Shown here: positions 17,001-33,830 of the stretch, piece by piece | Layout of the letters: every line of letters begins with the position of its first letter | How positions within the stretch are numbered: position 1 is the first letter of the stretch | NCBI RefSeq assembly: GCF_050947335.1 | Contig: NW_027473340.1 | Coordinates: forward strand, 248,001 to 312,000 | Length of the DNA stretch: 64,000 bases | Source of the DNA: Megachile rotundata | Taxonomy: Eukaryota; Arthropoda; Insecta; Hymenoptera; Megachilidae | Direction: 5' to 3' | Notes under the pieces: generated by a model | The model's database searches: none | What the model was told of the DNA's origin: nothing | Seen by the model: the letters and a program-made list of their open reading frames with translations, nothing else | Made by a program: the position numbers and the translations under genes

Positions 17001-18953
17001 CACAATCATACTTTCACAATCATACAATCACAATCATACAATCGTAATCATACAATCACAATCATACAATCACAATCATACAATCATAATCACACAATTA
17101 CAATCATACATCACAATCATACAATCACAATCATACAATCGCAATCATACAATCACAATCATACAATCGCAATCATACAATTACAATCTCCCAAATACAA
17201 TCTCCCAAATACAATCTCCCAAATACAATCATACAATCACAATCATACAATCACAATCATACAATCACAATCATACAATCACAATCATACAATCACAATC
17301 ATACAATCACAATCATACTATCACAATCATACAAACACAATCATACAATCACAATCATACAATCACAATCATACAATCACAATCATACAATTACAATCAT
17401 ACATCACAATCATACAATCACAATCATACAATCGCAATCATACAATCACAATCATACAATCACAATCATGCAATCACAATCATACAATCATATTCATACA
17501 ATCACAATCATACAATCACAATCGTACATTCACAATCGTACAATCACAATCGCACAACCACAATCAGACAATCACACTCATACAATCACAATCATACAAT
17601 CACAATCATACAATCACAATCATACAATCACAATCATACAATCACAATCATGCAATCACAATCATACAATCATATTCATACAATCACAATCATACAATCA
17701 CAATCGTACATTCACAATCGTACAATCACAATCGCACAACCACAATCAGACAATCACACTCATACAATCACAATCATACAATCACAATCATACAATCACA
17801 ATCATACAATCACAATCATACAATCACAATCATACAATCACAATCATACAATCACAATCATATAATCACAATCATACAATCACAATCATACATTCAAAAT
17901 CATGCAATCACAATCATACAATCACAATCATGCAATCACAATCATACAATCAGAATCATACAATCACAATCATTCAATAACAATCGTACAATCACAATCG
18001 CACAATCACAATCGCACAACCACAATCAGACAATCACACTCATACAATCAAAACCATACAATCACAATCATACAATCACAATCATACCATCACAATCATA
18101 CTTTCACAATCATACAATCACAATCATACAATCACAGTCATACAATCACAATCATACAATCACAATCATACAATCACAATCATACAATCATAATCATACA
18201 ATCACAATCATACAATCACAATCATACAATCAATATCATACAATCACAATCATACAATCGCAAGCATACAATCACAATCATACAATCACAATCATACAAT
18301 CACAATCATACAATCGCAATCATACAATCACAATCATACAATCTCAATCATACAATCACAATCATAGAATCATAATCATACAATTACAATCATACATCAC
18401 AATCATACAATCACAATCATACAATCGCAATCATACAATCACAATCATACAATCACAATCATACAATCATAATCATACAATTACAATCATACATCACAAT
18501 CATACAATCACAATCATACAATCACAATCATGCAATCACAATCATACAATCAGAATCATACAATCACAATCATTCAATAACAATCATACATTCAAAATCA
18601 TGCAATCACAATCATACAATCACAATCATGCAATCACAATCATACAATCAGAATCATACAATCACAATCATTCACTAACAATCGTACAATCACAATCGTA
18701 CAATCACAATCGCACAACCACAATCAGACAATCACACTCATACAATCACAATCATACAATCACAATCATACAATCACAATCATACCATCACAATCATACC
18801 TTCACAATCATACAATCACAATCATACAATCACAATCATACAATCACAGTCATACAATCACAATCATACAATCACAATCATACTATCACAATCATACAAT
18901 CACAATCATACAATCACAATCATACAATCACAATCATACAATCACAATCATAC
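14021..18953 (+). repeat. Higher-order repeat, 4,933 bp, diverged third copy
   Basis: This follows the same module order as the two previous intervals but at offsets that drift from 4,960 to 5,044 and then 4,919. The last shift reflects a 125-bp stretch (eight 14-bp units plus one 13-bp unit, present near 12,000-12,125) that is missing near 17,040. Nine 13-bp units were counted. CTCCC clusters lie near 14,781, 15,733 (four copies), 16,431, 16,602 (four) and 17,186. The CATATTCATAC doublet lies at 17,468 and 17,650. The 33.9-kb copy of this interval is 14 bp longer (47,901-52,847). Confidence 0.8.
17468..17764 (+). repeat. CATATTCATAC block doublet, 182-bp spacing
   Basis: Starts lie at 17,468 and 17,650, in the third, diverged higher-order copy. 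Confidence 0.85.
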
Positions 18954-21581
18954 AAAGGCAAGCATACAATCACAATCATACAATCTCAACCATACAATCA
19001 CAATCATACAATCACAATCATGCAATCACAATCATACAATCATATTCATACAATCACAATCATACAATCACAATCGTACATTCACAATCGTACAATCACA
19101 ATCGCACAACCACAATCAGACAATCACACTCATACAATCACAATCATACAATCACAATCATACAATCACAATCATACAATCACAATCATACAATCACAAT
19201 CATACAATCGCAATCATACAATCAGAATCATACAATCACAATCATACTATCACAATCGTACAATCACAATCGTACAATCACAATCGCACAACCACAATCA
19301 GACAATCACAATTATACAATCACAATCATACAATCACAATCATACAATCACAATCATACAATCACAATCATACAATCACAATCATACAATCACAATCGTA
19401 CAATCACAATCATACTTTCACAATCATACTATCACAATCATACAATCACAATCATACAATCACAGTCATACAATCACAATCATACAATCACAATCATACT
19501 ATCACAATCATACAATCACAATCATACAATCACAATCATACAATCACACTCATACAATCACAATCATACAATCTCAATCATACAATCTCAGTCATACAAT
19601 CACAATCATACAATCATAATCATACAATTACAATCATACATCACAATCATACAATCACAATCATACAATCGCAATCATACAATCACAATCATACAATCGC
19701 AATCATACAATTACAATCTCCCAAATACAATCTCCCAAATACAATCTCCCAAATACAATCATACAATCACAATCATACAATCACAATCATACAATCACAA
19801 TCATACAATCACAATCATACAATCACAATCATACTATCACAATCATACAAACACAATCATACAATCACAATCATACAATCACAATCATACAATCACAATC
19901 ATACAATTACAATCATACATCACAATCATACAATCACAATCATACAATCGCAATCATACAATCACAATCATACAATCACAATCATGCAATCACAATCATA
20001 CAATCATATTCATACAATCACAATCATACAATCACAATCGTACATTCACAATCGTACAATCACAATCGCACAACCACAATCAGACAATCACACTCATACA
20101 ATCACAATCATACAATCACAATCATACAATCACAATCATACAATCACAATCATACAATCACAATCATACAATCACAATCATGCAATCACAATCATACAAT
20201 CATATTCATACAATCACAATCATACAATCACAATCGTACATTCACAATCGTACAATCACAATCGCACAACCTCAATCAGACAATCACACTCATACAATCA
20301 CAATCATACAATCATAATCATACGATTACAATCATACATCACAATCATACAATCACAATCATACAATCGCAATCATACAATCACAATCATACAATCGCAA
20401 TCATACAATTGCAATCTCCCAAATACAATCTCCCAAATACAATCTCCCAAATACAATCATACAATCGCAATCATACAATCACAATCATACAATCATAATC
20501 ATACAATTACATTCATACATCACAATCATACAATCACAATCATACAATCGCAATCATACAATCACAATCATACAATCGCAATCATACAATTACAATCTCC
20601 CAAATACAATCTCCCAAATACAATCTCCCAAATACAATCTCCCAAATACAATCATGCAATCACAATCATACAATCACAATCATACAATCACAATCATACA
20701 ATCACAATCATACAATCACAATCATACTATCACAATCATACAATCACAATCATACAATCACAATCATACAATCACAATCATACAATCACAATCATACAAT
20801 CACAATCATACAATCACAATCATACAATCACAATCATACAAGCACAATCATACATTCAAAATCATGCAATCACAATCATACAATCACAATCATGCAATCA
20901 CAATCATACAATCAGAATCATACAATCACAATCATTCAATAACAATCGTACAATCACAATCGCACAATCACAATCGCACAACCACAATCAGACAATCACA
21001 CTCATACAATCACAACCATACAATCACAATCATACAATCACAATCATACCATCACAATCATACTTTCACAATCATACAATCACAATCATACAATCACAAT
21101 CATACAATCACAATCATACAATCACAGTCATACAATCGCAATCATACAATCACAATCATACTATCACAATCATACAATCACAATCATACAATCACAATCA
21201 TACAATCACAATCATACAATAACAATCATGCAATCATAATCATACAATCACAATCATACAATCACAATCATACAATCAATATCATACAATCACAATCATA
21301 CAATCGCAAGCATACAATCACAATCATACAATCTCAATCATACAATCACAATCATACAATCATAATCATACAATCAGAATCATACAATCACAATCATTCA
21401 ATAACAATCATACATTCAAAATCATGCAATCACAATCATACAATCACAATCATGCAATCACAATCATACAATCACAGTCATACAATCACAATCATACAAT
21501 CACAATCATACTATCACAATCATACAATCACAATCATACAATCACAATCATACAATCACAATCATACAATCACAATCATAC
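18954..21581 (+). repeat. Higher-order interval, 2,628 bp
   Basis: This is a shortened interval with four 13-bp units near 19,638, 19,917, 20,335 and 20,517 (2,628 = 14 x 188 - 4). CTCCC clusters lie near 19,716, 20,413 (after ATTGCAATC) and 20,590 (four). The CATATTCATAC doublet at 19,984 and 20,180 has 196-bp spacing rather than 182, and its second half carries ACCTCAATC instead of ACCACAATC. The interval recurs with identical length at 52,848-55,475. G at 20,467 is specific to this copy. Confidence 0.8.
19984..20294 (+). repeat. CATATTCATAC block doublet, 196-bp spacing
   Basis: Starts lie at 19,984 and 20,180, one unit further apart than the 182-bp doublets. The second block has ACCTCAATC in place of ACCACAATC. 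Confidence 0.83.
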
Positions 21582-24500
21582 AAAGGCAAGCATACAATCA
21601 CAATCATACAATCTCAACCATACAATCACAATCATACAATCACAATCATGCAATCACAATCATACAATCATATTCATACAATCACAATCATACAATCACA
21701 ATCGTACATTCACAATCGTACAATCACAATCGCACAACCACAATCAGACAATCACACTCATACAATCACAATCATACAATCACAATCATACAATCACAAT
21801 CATACAATCACAATCATACAATCACAATCATACAATCGCAATCATACAATCAGAATCATACAATCACAATCATACTATCACAATCGTACAATCACAATCG
21901 TACAATCACAATCGCACAACCACAATCAGACAATCACAATTATACAATCACAATCATACAATCACAATCATACAATCACAATCATACAATCACAATCATA
22001 CAATCACAATCGTACAATCACAATCATACTTTCACAATCATACTATCACAATCATACAATCACAATCATACAATCACAGTCATACAATCACAATCATACA
22101 ATCACAATCATACTATCACAATCATACAATCACAATCATACAATCACAATCATACAATCACACTCATACAATCACAATCATACAATCTCAATCATACAAT
22201 CTCAGTCATACAATCACAATCATACAATCATAATCATACAATTACAATCATACATCACAATCATACAATCACAATCATACAATCGCAATCATACAATCAC
22301 AATCATACAATCGCAATCATACAATTGCAATCTCCCAATTACAATCTCCCAAATACAATCTCCCACATACAATCATACAATCACAATCATACTATCACAA
22401 TCGTACAATCACAATCGTACAATCACAATCGCACAACCACAATCAGACAATCACAATCATACAATCACAATCATACAATCACAATCATACAATCACAATC
22501 ATACAATCACAATCATACAATCACAATCATACAATGACAATCATACAATCACAATCATACTTTCACAATCATACTATCACAATCATACAATCACAATCAT
22601 ACAATCACAGTCATACAATCACAATCATACAATCACAATCATACTATCACAATCATACAATCAGAATCATACAATCACAATCATTCAAAAACAATCGTAC
22701 AATCACAATCGCACAATCACAATCGCACAACCACAATCAGACAATCACACTCATACAATCACAACCATACAATCACAATCATACAATCACAATCATACCA
22801 TCACAATCATACTTTCACAATCATACAATCACAATCATACAATCACAATCATACAATCACAATCATACAATCACAGTCATACAATCACAATCATACAATC
22901 ACAATCATACTATCACAATCATACAATCACACTCATACAATCACAATCATACAATCACAATCAAAGAATCACAATCATACAATCACAATCATACAATCGC
23001 AAGCATACAATCACAATCATACAATCTCAATCATACAATCACAATCATACAATCATAATCATACAATTACAATCATACATCACAATCATACAATCACAAT
23101 CATACAATCACAATCATACAATCACAATCATACAATCACAATCATACAATGACAATCATACAATCACAATCATACTTTCACAATCATACTATCACAATCA
23201 TACAATCACAATCATACAATCACAGTCATACAATCACAATCATACAATCACAATCATACTATCACAATCATACAATCACAATCATACAATCACAATCATA
23301 CAATCACACTCATACAATCACAATCATACAATCTCAATCATACAACCTCAATCATACAATCACAATCATACAATCATAATCATACAATTACAATCATACA
23401 TCACAATCATACAATCACAATCATACAATCGCAATCATACAATCACAATCATACAATCGCAATCATACAATTACAATCTCCCAAATACAATCTCCCAAAT
23501 ACAATCTCCCAAATACAATCATACAATCACAATCATACAATCACGATCATACAATCACAATCATACAATCACAATCATACAATCACAATCATACAATCAC
23601 AATCATACAATCACAATCATGCAATCACAATCATACAATCAGAATCATACAATCACAATCATTCAATAACAATCGTACAATCACAATCGCACAATCACAA
23701 TCGCACAACCACAATCAGACAATCACACTCATACAATCACAACCATACAATCACAATCATACAATCACAATCATACCATCACAATCATACTTTCACAATC
23801 ATACAATCACAATCATACAATCACAATCATACAATCACAATCATACAATCACAGTCATACAATCACAATCATACAATCACAATCATACTATCACAATCAT
23901 ACAATCACACTCATACAATCACAATCATACAATCACAATCAAAGAATCACAATCATACAATCACAATCATACAATCGCAAGCATACAATCACAATCATAC
24001 AATCTCAATCATACAATCACAATCATACAATCATAATCATACAATTACAATCATACATCACAATCATACAATCACAATCATACAATCGCAATCATACAAT
24101 CACAATCATACAATCGCAATCATACAATTACAATCTCCCAAATACAATCTCCCACATACAATCATACAATCACAATCATACAATCACAATCATACAATCA
24201 TAATCATACAATTACAATCATACATCACAATCATACAATCACAATCATACAATCGCAATCGTACAATCACAATCATACAATCGCAATCATACAATTACAA
24301 TCTCCCAAATACAATCTCCCAAATACAATCATACAATCACAATCATACAATCACAATCATACAATCACAATCATACAATCACAATCATACAATCACAATC
24401 ATACTATCACAATCATACAATCACAATCATACAATCACAATCATACAATCACAATCATACCATCACAATCATACTTTCACAATCATACAATCACAATCAT

Positions 24501-26762
24501 ACAATCACAATCATACAATCACAATCATACAATCGCATTCATACAATCACTATCATACAATCTCAATCATACAGTCACAATCATACAATCATAATCATAC
24601 AATTACAATCATACATCACAATCATACAATCACAATCATACAATCGTAATCATACAATCACAATCATACAATCACAATCATACAATCATAATCACACAAT
24701 TACAATCATACATCACAATCATACAATCACAATCATACAATCGCAATCATACAATCACAATCATACAATCGCAATCATACAATTACAATCTCCCAAATAC
24801 AATCTCCCAAATACAATCTCCCAAATACAATCATACAATCACAATCATACAATCACAATCATACAATCACAATCATACAATCACAATCATACAATCACAA
24901 TCATACTATCACAATCATACAAACACAATCATACAATCACAATCATACAATCACAATCATACAATCACAATCATACAATTACAATCATACATCACAATCA
25001 TACAATCACAATCATACAATCGCAATCATACAATCACAATCATACAATCACAATCATGCAATCACAATCATACAATCATATTCATACAATCACAATCATA
25101 CAATCACAATCGTACATTCACAATCGTACAATCACAATCGCACAACCACAATCAGACAATCACACTCATACAATCACAATCATACAATCACAATCATACA
25201 ATCACAATCATACAATCACAATCATACAATCACAATCATACAATCACAATCATGCAATCACAATCATACAATCATATTCATACAATCACAATCATACAAT
25301 CACAATCGTACATTCACAATCGTACAATCACAATCGCACAACCTCAATCAGACAATCACACTCATACAATCACAATCATACAATCATAATCATACGATTA
25401 CAATCATACATCACAATCATACAATCACAATCATACAATCGCAATCATACAATCACAATCATACAATCGCAATCATACAATTGCAATCTCCCAAATACAA
25501 TCTCCCAAATACAATCTCCCAAATACAATCATACAATCACAATCATACAATCACAATCATACAATCATAATCATACAATTACATTCATACATCACAATCA
25601 TACAATCACAATCATACAATCGCAATCATACAATCACAATCATACAATCGCAATCATACAATTACAATCTCCCAAATACAATCTCCCAAATACAATCTCC
25701 CAAATACAATCTCCCAAATACAATCATGCAATCACAATCATACAATCACCATCATACAATCACAATCATACAATCACAATCATACAATCACAATCATACT
25801 ATCACAATCATACAATCACAATCATACAATCACAATCATACAATCGCAAGCATACAATCACAATCATACAATCTCAATCATACAATCACAATCATACAAT
25901 CATAATCATACAAATAGAATCATACATCACAATCATACAATCACAATCATACAATCGCAATCATACAATCACAATCATACTTTCACAATCATACAATCAC
26001 AATCATACAATCACAATCATACAATCACACTCATACAATCACAATCATACAATCACAATCATACAATCACAATCATACAATCACAATCATACAATCACAA
26101 TCATACAATCACAATCATACTATCACAATCATACAAACACAATCATACAATCACAATCATACAATCACAATCATACAATCACAATCATACAATTACAATT
26201 ATACATCACAATCATACAATCACAATCATACAATCGCAATCATACAATCACAATCATACAATCACAATCATACAATCATAATCATACAATTACAATCATT
26301 CATCACAATCATACAATCACAATCCTACAATCACAATCATGCAATCACAATCATACAATCAGAATCATACAATCACAATCATTCAATAACAATTATACAT
26401 TCAAAATCATGCAATCACAATCATACAATCACAATCATGCACTCACAATCATACAATCAGAATCATACAATCACAATCATTCAATAACAATCGTACAATC
26501 ACAATCGTATAATCACAATCGCACAACCACAATCAGACAATAACACTCATACAATCACAATCATACAATCACAATCATACAACCACAATCATACCATCAC
26601 AATCATACTTTCACAATCATACAATCACAATCATACAATCACAATCATACAATCACAGTCATACAATCACAATCATACAATCGCAATCATACTATCACAA
26701 TCATACAATCACAATCATACAATCACAATCATACCATCACAATCATACAATCACAATCATAC
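21582..26762 (+). repeat. Higher-order interval, 5,181 bp
   Basis: Thirteen 13-bp units were counted, from near 22,249 to 26,291, as the length predicts (5,181 = 14 x 371 - 13). CTCCC clusters lie near 22,330, 23,475, 24,130, 24,300, 24,787, 25,487 and 25,665. ATGACAATC lies at 22,534 and 23,149. The run of consensus units at 22,460-22,529 has five units, while the copies at 35.1 kb and 56.4 kb have four and six. The right edge holds the start of the 992-bp tandem duplication. Confidence 0.8.
25056..25366 (+). repeat. CATATTCATAC block doublet, 196-bp spacing
   Basis: Starts lie at 25,056 and 25,252. The second block has the same ACCTCAATC change as the doublet at 19,984, so the two share a recent ancestor. 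Confidence 0.83.
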
Positions 26763-28183
26763 AAAGGCAAGCATACAATCACAATCATACAATCTCAACC
26801 ATACAATCACAATCATACAATCACAATCATGCAATCACAATCATACAATCATATTCATACAATCACAATCATACAATCACAATCGTACATTCACAATCGT
26901 ACAATCACAATCGCACAACCACAATCAGACAATCACACTCATACAATCACAATCATACAATCACAATCATACAATCACAATCATACAATCACAATCATAC
27001 AATCACAATCATACAATCACAATCATACAATCACAATCATACTATCACAATCGTACAATCACAATCGTACAATCACAATCGCACAACCACAATCAGACAA
27101 TCACAATCATACAATCACAATCATACAATCACAATCATACAATCACAATCATACAATCACAATCATACAATGACAATCATACAATCACAATTATACATCA
27201 CAATCATACAATCACAATCATACAATCGCAATCATACAATCACAATCATACAATCACAATCATACAATCATAATCATACAATTACAATCATTCATCACAA
27301 TCATACAATCACAATCCTACAATCACAATCATGCAATCACAATCATACAATCAGAATCATACAATCACAATCATTCAATAACAATTATACATTCAAAATC
27401 ATGCAATCACAATCATACAATCACAATCATGCACTCACAATCATACAATCAGAATCATACAATCACAATCATTCAATAACAATCGTACAATCACAATCGT
27501 ATAATCACAATCGCACAACCACAATCAGACAATAACACTCATACAATCACAATCATACAATCACAATCATACAACCACAATCATACCATCACAATCATAC
27601 TTTCACAATCATACAATCACAATCATACAATCACAATCATACAATCACAGTCATACAATCACAATCATACAATCGCAATCATACTATCACAATCATACAA
27701 TCACAATCATACAATCACAATCATACCATCACAATCATACAATCACAATCATACAAAGGCAAGCATACAATCACAATCATACAATCTCAACCATACAATC
27801 ACAATCATACAATCACAATCATGCAATCACAATCATACAATCATATTCATACAATCACAATCATACAATCACAATCGTACATTCACAATCGTACAATCAC
27901 AATCGCACAACCACAATCAGACAATCACACTCATACAATCACAATCATACAATCACAATCATACAATCACAATCATACAATCACAATCATACAATCACAA
28001 TCATACAATCACAATCATACAATCACAATCATACTATCACAATCGTACAATCACAATCGTACAATCACAATCGCACAACCACAATCAGACAATCACAATC
28101 ATACAATCACAATCATACAATCACAATCATACAATCACAATCATACAATCACAATCATACAATGACAATCATACAATCACAAT
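26195..28183 (+). repeat. 992-bp tandem duplication
   Basis: Copy A starts at 26,195 and copy B at 27,187. Identity begins after the mismatch 26,194 T / 27,186 C and ends at the mismatch 27,192 T / 28,184 C. Both halves contain AAAGG, one CATATTCATAC block (26,829 and 27,821) and the TTATACATCAC and TTCATCAC 13-bp variants. The duplication is present in both 33.9-kb copies, so it is older than that event. Confidence 0.88.
26763..27754 (+). repeat. Higher-order interval, 992 bp
   Basis: This is the shortest AAAGG-to-AAAGG interval, produced by the 992-bp tandem duplication at 26,195-28,183. It holds two 13-bp units near 27,195 and 27,291 (992 = 69 x 14 + 2 x 13), the second with the unusual form TTCATCAC. 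It lacks a CTCCC cluster. It recurs with the same length at 60,671-61,662. Confidence 0.85.
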
Positions 28184-29794
28184 CATACTTTCACAATCAT
28201 ACTATCACAATCATACAATCACAATCATACAATCACAGTCATACAATCACAATCATACAATCACAATCATACTATCACAATCATACAATCACAATCATAC
28301 AATCACAATCATACAATCACACTCATACAATCACAATCATACAATCTCAATCATACAATCTCAATCATACAATCACAATCATACAATCATAATCATACAA
28401 TTACAATCATACATCACAATCATACAATCACAATCATACAATCGCAATCATACAATCACAATCATACAATCGCAATCATACAATTACAATCTCCCAAATA
28501 CAATCTCCCAAATACAATCTCCCAAATACAATCATATAATCACAATCATACAATCACAATCATACCATCACAATCATACTTTCACAATCATACAATCACA
28601 ATCATACAATCACAATCATACAATCACAATCATACAATCACAGTCATACAATCACAATCATACAATCACAATCATACTATCACAATCATACAATCACACT
28701 CATACAATCACAATCATACAATCACAATCAAAGAATCACAATCATACAATCACAATCATACAATCGCAAGCATACAATCACAATCATACAATCTCAATCA
28801 TACAATCACAATCATACAATCATAATCATACAATTACAATCATACATCACAATCATACAATCACAATCATACAATCACAATCATACAATCACAATCATAC
28901 AATCACAATCATACATTCAAAATCATGCAATCACAATCATACAATCACAATCATGCAATCACAATCATACAATCAGAACCATACAATCACAATCATTCAA
29001 TAACAATCGTACAATCACAATCGCACAATCACAATCGCACAACCACAATCAGACAATCACACTCATACAATCAAAACCATACAATCACAATCATACAATC
29101 ACAATCATACCATCACAATCATACTTTCACAATCATACAATCACAATCATACAATCACAGTCATACAATCACAATCATACAATCTCAATCATACAATCAC
29201 AATCATAGAATCATAATCATACAATTACAATCATACATCACAATCATACAATCACAATCATACAATCGCAATCATACAATCACAATCATACAATCACAAT
29301 CATACAATCATAATCATACAATTACAATCATACATCACAATCATACAATCACAATCATACAATCACAATCATGCAATCACAATCATACAATCAGAATCAT
29401 ACAATCACAATCATTCAATAACAATCATACATTCAAAATCATGCAATCACAATCATACAATCACAATCATGCAATCACAATCATACAATCAGAATCATAC
29501 AATCACAATCATTCAATAACAATCGTACAATCACAATCGTACAATCACAATCGCACAACCACAATCAGACAATCACACTCATACAATCACAATCATACAA
29601 TCACAATCATACAATCACAATCATACCATCACAATCATACCTTCACAATCATACAATCACAATCATACAATCACAATCATACAATCACAGTCATACAATC
29701 ACAATCATACAATCACAATCATACTATCACAATCATACAATCACAATCATACAATCACAATCATACAATCACAATCATACAATCACAATCATAC
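27755..29794 (+). repeat. Higher-order interval, 2,040 bp
   Basis: Four 13-bp units lie near 28,409, 28,842, 29,233 and 29,330 (2,040 = 14 x 146 - 4). There is one three-copy CTCCC cluster near 28,487. ATGACAATC lies at 28,162 and the ATGCAATC/CAGAATC block at 28,925, here with CAGAACC. The counterpart at 61,663-63,716 is 14 bp longer because of one extra consensus unit between about 62,760 and 62,834. Confidence 0.8.
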
Positions 29795-32700
29795 AAAGGC
29801 AAGCATACAATCACAATCATACAATCTCAACCATACAATCACAATCATACAATCACAATCATGCAATCACAATCATACAATCATATTCATACAATCACAA
29901 TCATACAATCACAATCGTACATTCACAATCGTACAATCACAATCGCACAACCACAATCAGACAATCACACTCATACAATCACAATCATACAATCACAATC
30001 ATACAATCACAATCATACAATCGCAATCATACAATCAGAATCATACAATCACAATCATACTATCACAATCGTACAATCACAATCGTACAATCACAATCGT
30101 ACAATCACAATCGCACAACCACAATCAGACAATCACAATCATACAATCACAATCATACAATCACAATCATACAATCACAATCATACAATCACAATCGTAC
30201 AATCACAATCATACTTTCACAATCATACTATCACAATCATACAATCACAATCATACAATCACAGTCATACAATCACAATCATACAATCACAATCATACTA
30301 TCACAATCATACAATCACAATCATACAATCACAATCATACAATCACACTCATACAATCACAATCATACAATCTCAATCATACAATCACACTCATACAATC
30401 ACAATCATACAATCTCAATCATACAATCTCAATCATACAATCACAATCATACAATCATAATCATACAATTACAATCATACATCACAATCAGACAATCACA
30501 ATCATACAATCGCAATCATACAATCACAATCATACAATCGCAATCATACAATTACAATCTCCCAAATACAATCTCCCAAATACAATCTCCCAAATACAAT
30601 CATACAATCACAATCATACAATCACAAGCATACAATCACAATCATACAATCACAATCATACAATCACAATCATACAATCACAATCATGCAATCACAATCA
30701 TACAATCAGAATCATACAATCACAATCATTCAATAACAATCGTACAATCACAATCGCACAATCACAATCGCACAACCACAATCAGACAATCACACTCATA
30801 CAATCACAACCATACAATCACAATCATACAATCACAATCATACCATCACAATCATACTTTCACAATCATACAATCACAATCATACAATCACAATCATACA
30901 ATCACAATCATACAATCACAGTCATACAATCACAATCATACAATCACAATCATACTATCACAATCATACAATCACACTCATACAATCACAATCATACCAT
31001 CACAATCAAAGAATCACAATCATACAATCACAATCATACAATCGCAAGCATACAATCACAATCATACAATCTCAATCATACAATCACAATCATACAATCA
31101 TAATCATACAATTACAATCATACATCACAATCATACAATCACAATCATACAATCACAATCATACAATCACAATCATACAATCACAATCATACAATGACAA
31201 TCATACAATCACAATCATACTTTCACAATCATACGATCACAATCATACAATCACAATCATACAATCACAGTCATACAATCACAATCATACAATCACAATC
31301 ATACTATCACAATCATACAATCACAATCATACAATCACAATCATACAATCACACTCATACAATCACAATCATACAATCTCAATCATACAATCTCAATCAT
31401 ACAATCACAATCATACAATCATAATCATACAATTACAATCATACATCACAATCATACAATCGCAAGCATACAATCACAATCATACAATCTCAATCATACA
31501 ATCACAATCATACAATCATAATCATACAATTACAATCATACATCACAATCATACAATCACAATCATACAATCGCAATCATACAATCACAATCATACAATC
31601 GCAATCATACAATTACAATCTCCCAAATACAATCTCCCACATACAATCATACAATCACAATCATACAATCACAATCATACAATCATAATCATACAATTAC
31701 AATCATACATCACAATCATACAATCACAATCATACAATCGCAATCGTACAATCACAATCATACAATCGCAATCATACAATTACAATCTCCCAAATACAAT
31801 CTCCCAAATACAATCTCCCAAATACAATCTCCCAAATACAATCATACAATCACAATCATACAATCACAATCATACAATCACAATCATACAATCACAATCA
31901 TACAATCACAATCATACTATCACAATCATACAATCACAATCATACAATCACAATCATACAATCACAATCATACAAGCACAATCATACATTCAAAAACATG
32001 CAATCACAATCATACAATCACAATCATGCAATCACAATCATACAATCAGAATCATACAATCACAATTATTCAATAACAATCGTACAATCACAATCGCACA
32101 ATCACAATCGCACAACCACAATCAGACAATAACACTCATACAATCACAACCATACAATCACAATCATACAATCACAATCATACCATCACAATCATACTTT
32201 CACAATCATACAATCACAATCATACAATCACAATCATACAATCGCAATCATACAATCACTATCATACAATCTCAATCATACAGTCACAATCATACAATCA
32301 TAATCATACAATTACAATCATACATCACAATCATACAATCACAATCATACAATCGTAATCATACAATCACAATCATACAATCACAATCATACAATCATAA
32401 TCACACAATTACAATCATACATCACAATCATACAATCACAATCATACAATCGCAATCATACAATCACAATCATACAATCGCAATCATACAATTACAATCT
32501 CCCAAATACAATCTCCCAAATACAATCTCCCAAATACAATCATACAATCACAATCATACAATCACAATCATACAATTACAATCATACAACCACAATCATA
32601 CAATCACAATCATACAATCACAATCATACTATCACAATCATACAAACACAATCATACAATCACAATCATACAATCACAATCATACAATCACAATCATACA

Positions 32701-33830
32701 ATTACAATCATACATCACAATCATACAATCACAATCATACAATCGCAATCATACAATCACAATCATACAATCACAATCATGCAATCACAATCATACAATC
32801 ACAATCATGCAATCACAATCATACAATCAGAATCATACAATCACAATCATTCAATAACAATCGTACAATCACAATCGCACAATCACAATCGCACAACCAC
32901 AATCAGACAATCACACTCATACAATCAAAACCATACAATCACAATCATACAATCACAATCATACCATCACAATCATACTTTCACAATCATACAATCACAA
33001 TCATACAATCACAGTCATACAATCACAATCATACAATCACAATCATACAATCACAATCATACAATCATAATCATACAATCACAATCATACAATCACAATC
33101 ATACAATCAATATCATACAATCACAATCATACAATCGCAAGCATACAATCACAATCATACAATCACAATCATACAATCACAATCATACAATCGCAATCAT
33201 ACAATCACAATCATACAATCTCAATCATACAATCACAATCATAGAATCATAATCATACAATTACAATCATACATCACAATCATACAATCACAATCATACA
33301 ATCGCAATCATACAATCACAATCATACAATCACAATCATACAATCATAATCATACAATTACAATCATACATCACAATCATACAATCACAATCATACAATC
33401 ACAATCATGCAATCACAATCATACAATCAGAATCATACAATCACAATCATTCAATAACAATCATACATTCAAAATCATGCAATCACAATCATACAATCAC
33501 AATCATGCAATCACAATCATACAATCAGAATCATACAATCACAATCATTCAATAACAATCGTACAATCACAATCGTACAATCACAATCGCACAACCACAA
33601 TCAGACAATCACACTCATACAATCACAATCATACAATCACAATCATACAATCACAATCATACCATCACAATCATACCTTCACAATCATACAATCACAATC
33701 ATACAATCACAATCATACAATCACAGTCATACAATCACAATCATACAATCACAATCATACTATCACAATCATACAATCACAATCATACAATCACAATCAT
33801 ACAATCACAATCATACAATCACAATCATAC
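29795..33830 (+). repeat. Higher-order interval, 4,036 bp
   Basis: Ten 13-bp units were counted (4,036 = 14 x 289 - 10). CTCCC clusters lie near 30,557, 31,619, 31,786 (four copies) and 32,497. ATGACAATC lies at 31,194. The order resembles 14,021-18,953, but the CATATTCATAC doublet is absent from about 32.78 kb, where the ATGCAATC/CAGAATC block follows directly. Only the first 284 bp (to 30,078) have a counterpart in the second 33.9-kb copy inside the window. Confidence 0.78.

Larger units (their letters stand above)
7878..30078 (+). repeat. 33.9-kb duplication, copy 1 (part shared with copy 2)
   Basis: This segment recurs at 41,758-64,000. The offset is 33,880 bp (2,420 x 14) from the start to about 16.7 kb, 33,894 bp to about 22.45 kb, 33,908 bp to about 28.85 kb, and 33,922 bp to the window end. 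Every change of offset is one extra 14-bp unit in copy 2, inside a run of consensus units. Identity stops sharply on the left: 7,877 is A while 41,757 is G, and the marker order differs upstream. The repeat period would run to 41,757, so 30,079-41,757 is the rest of period one. Confidence 0.9.

Noticed and set aside
27166..27200. ATGACAATC as a conserved start codon (also 5,933, 10,432, 15,406, 22,534, 23,149, 28,162 and others)
   Set aside because: It is a single-base C-to-G variant that spread with its module. No upstream signal distinguishes it, and the downstream frame is the same repeat.
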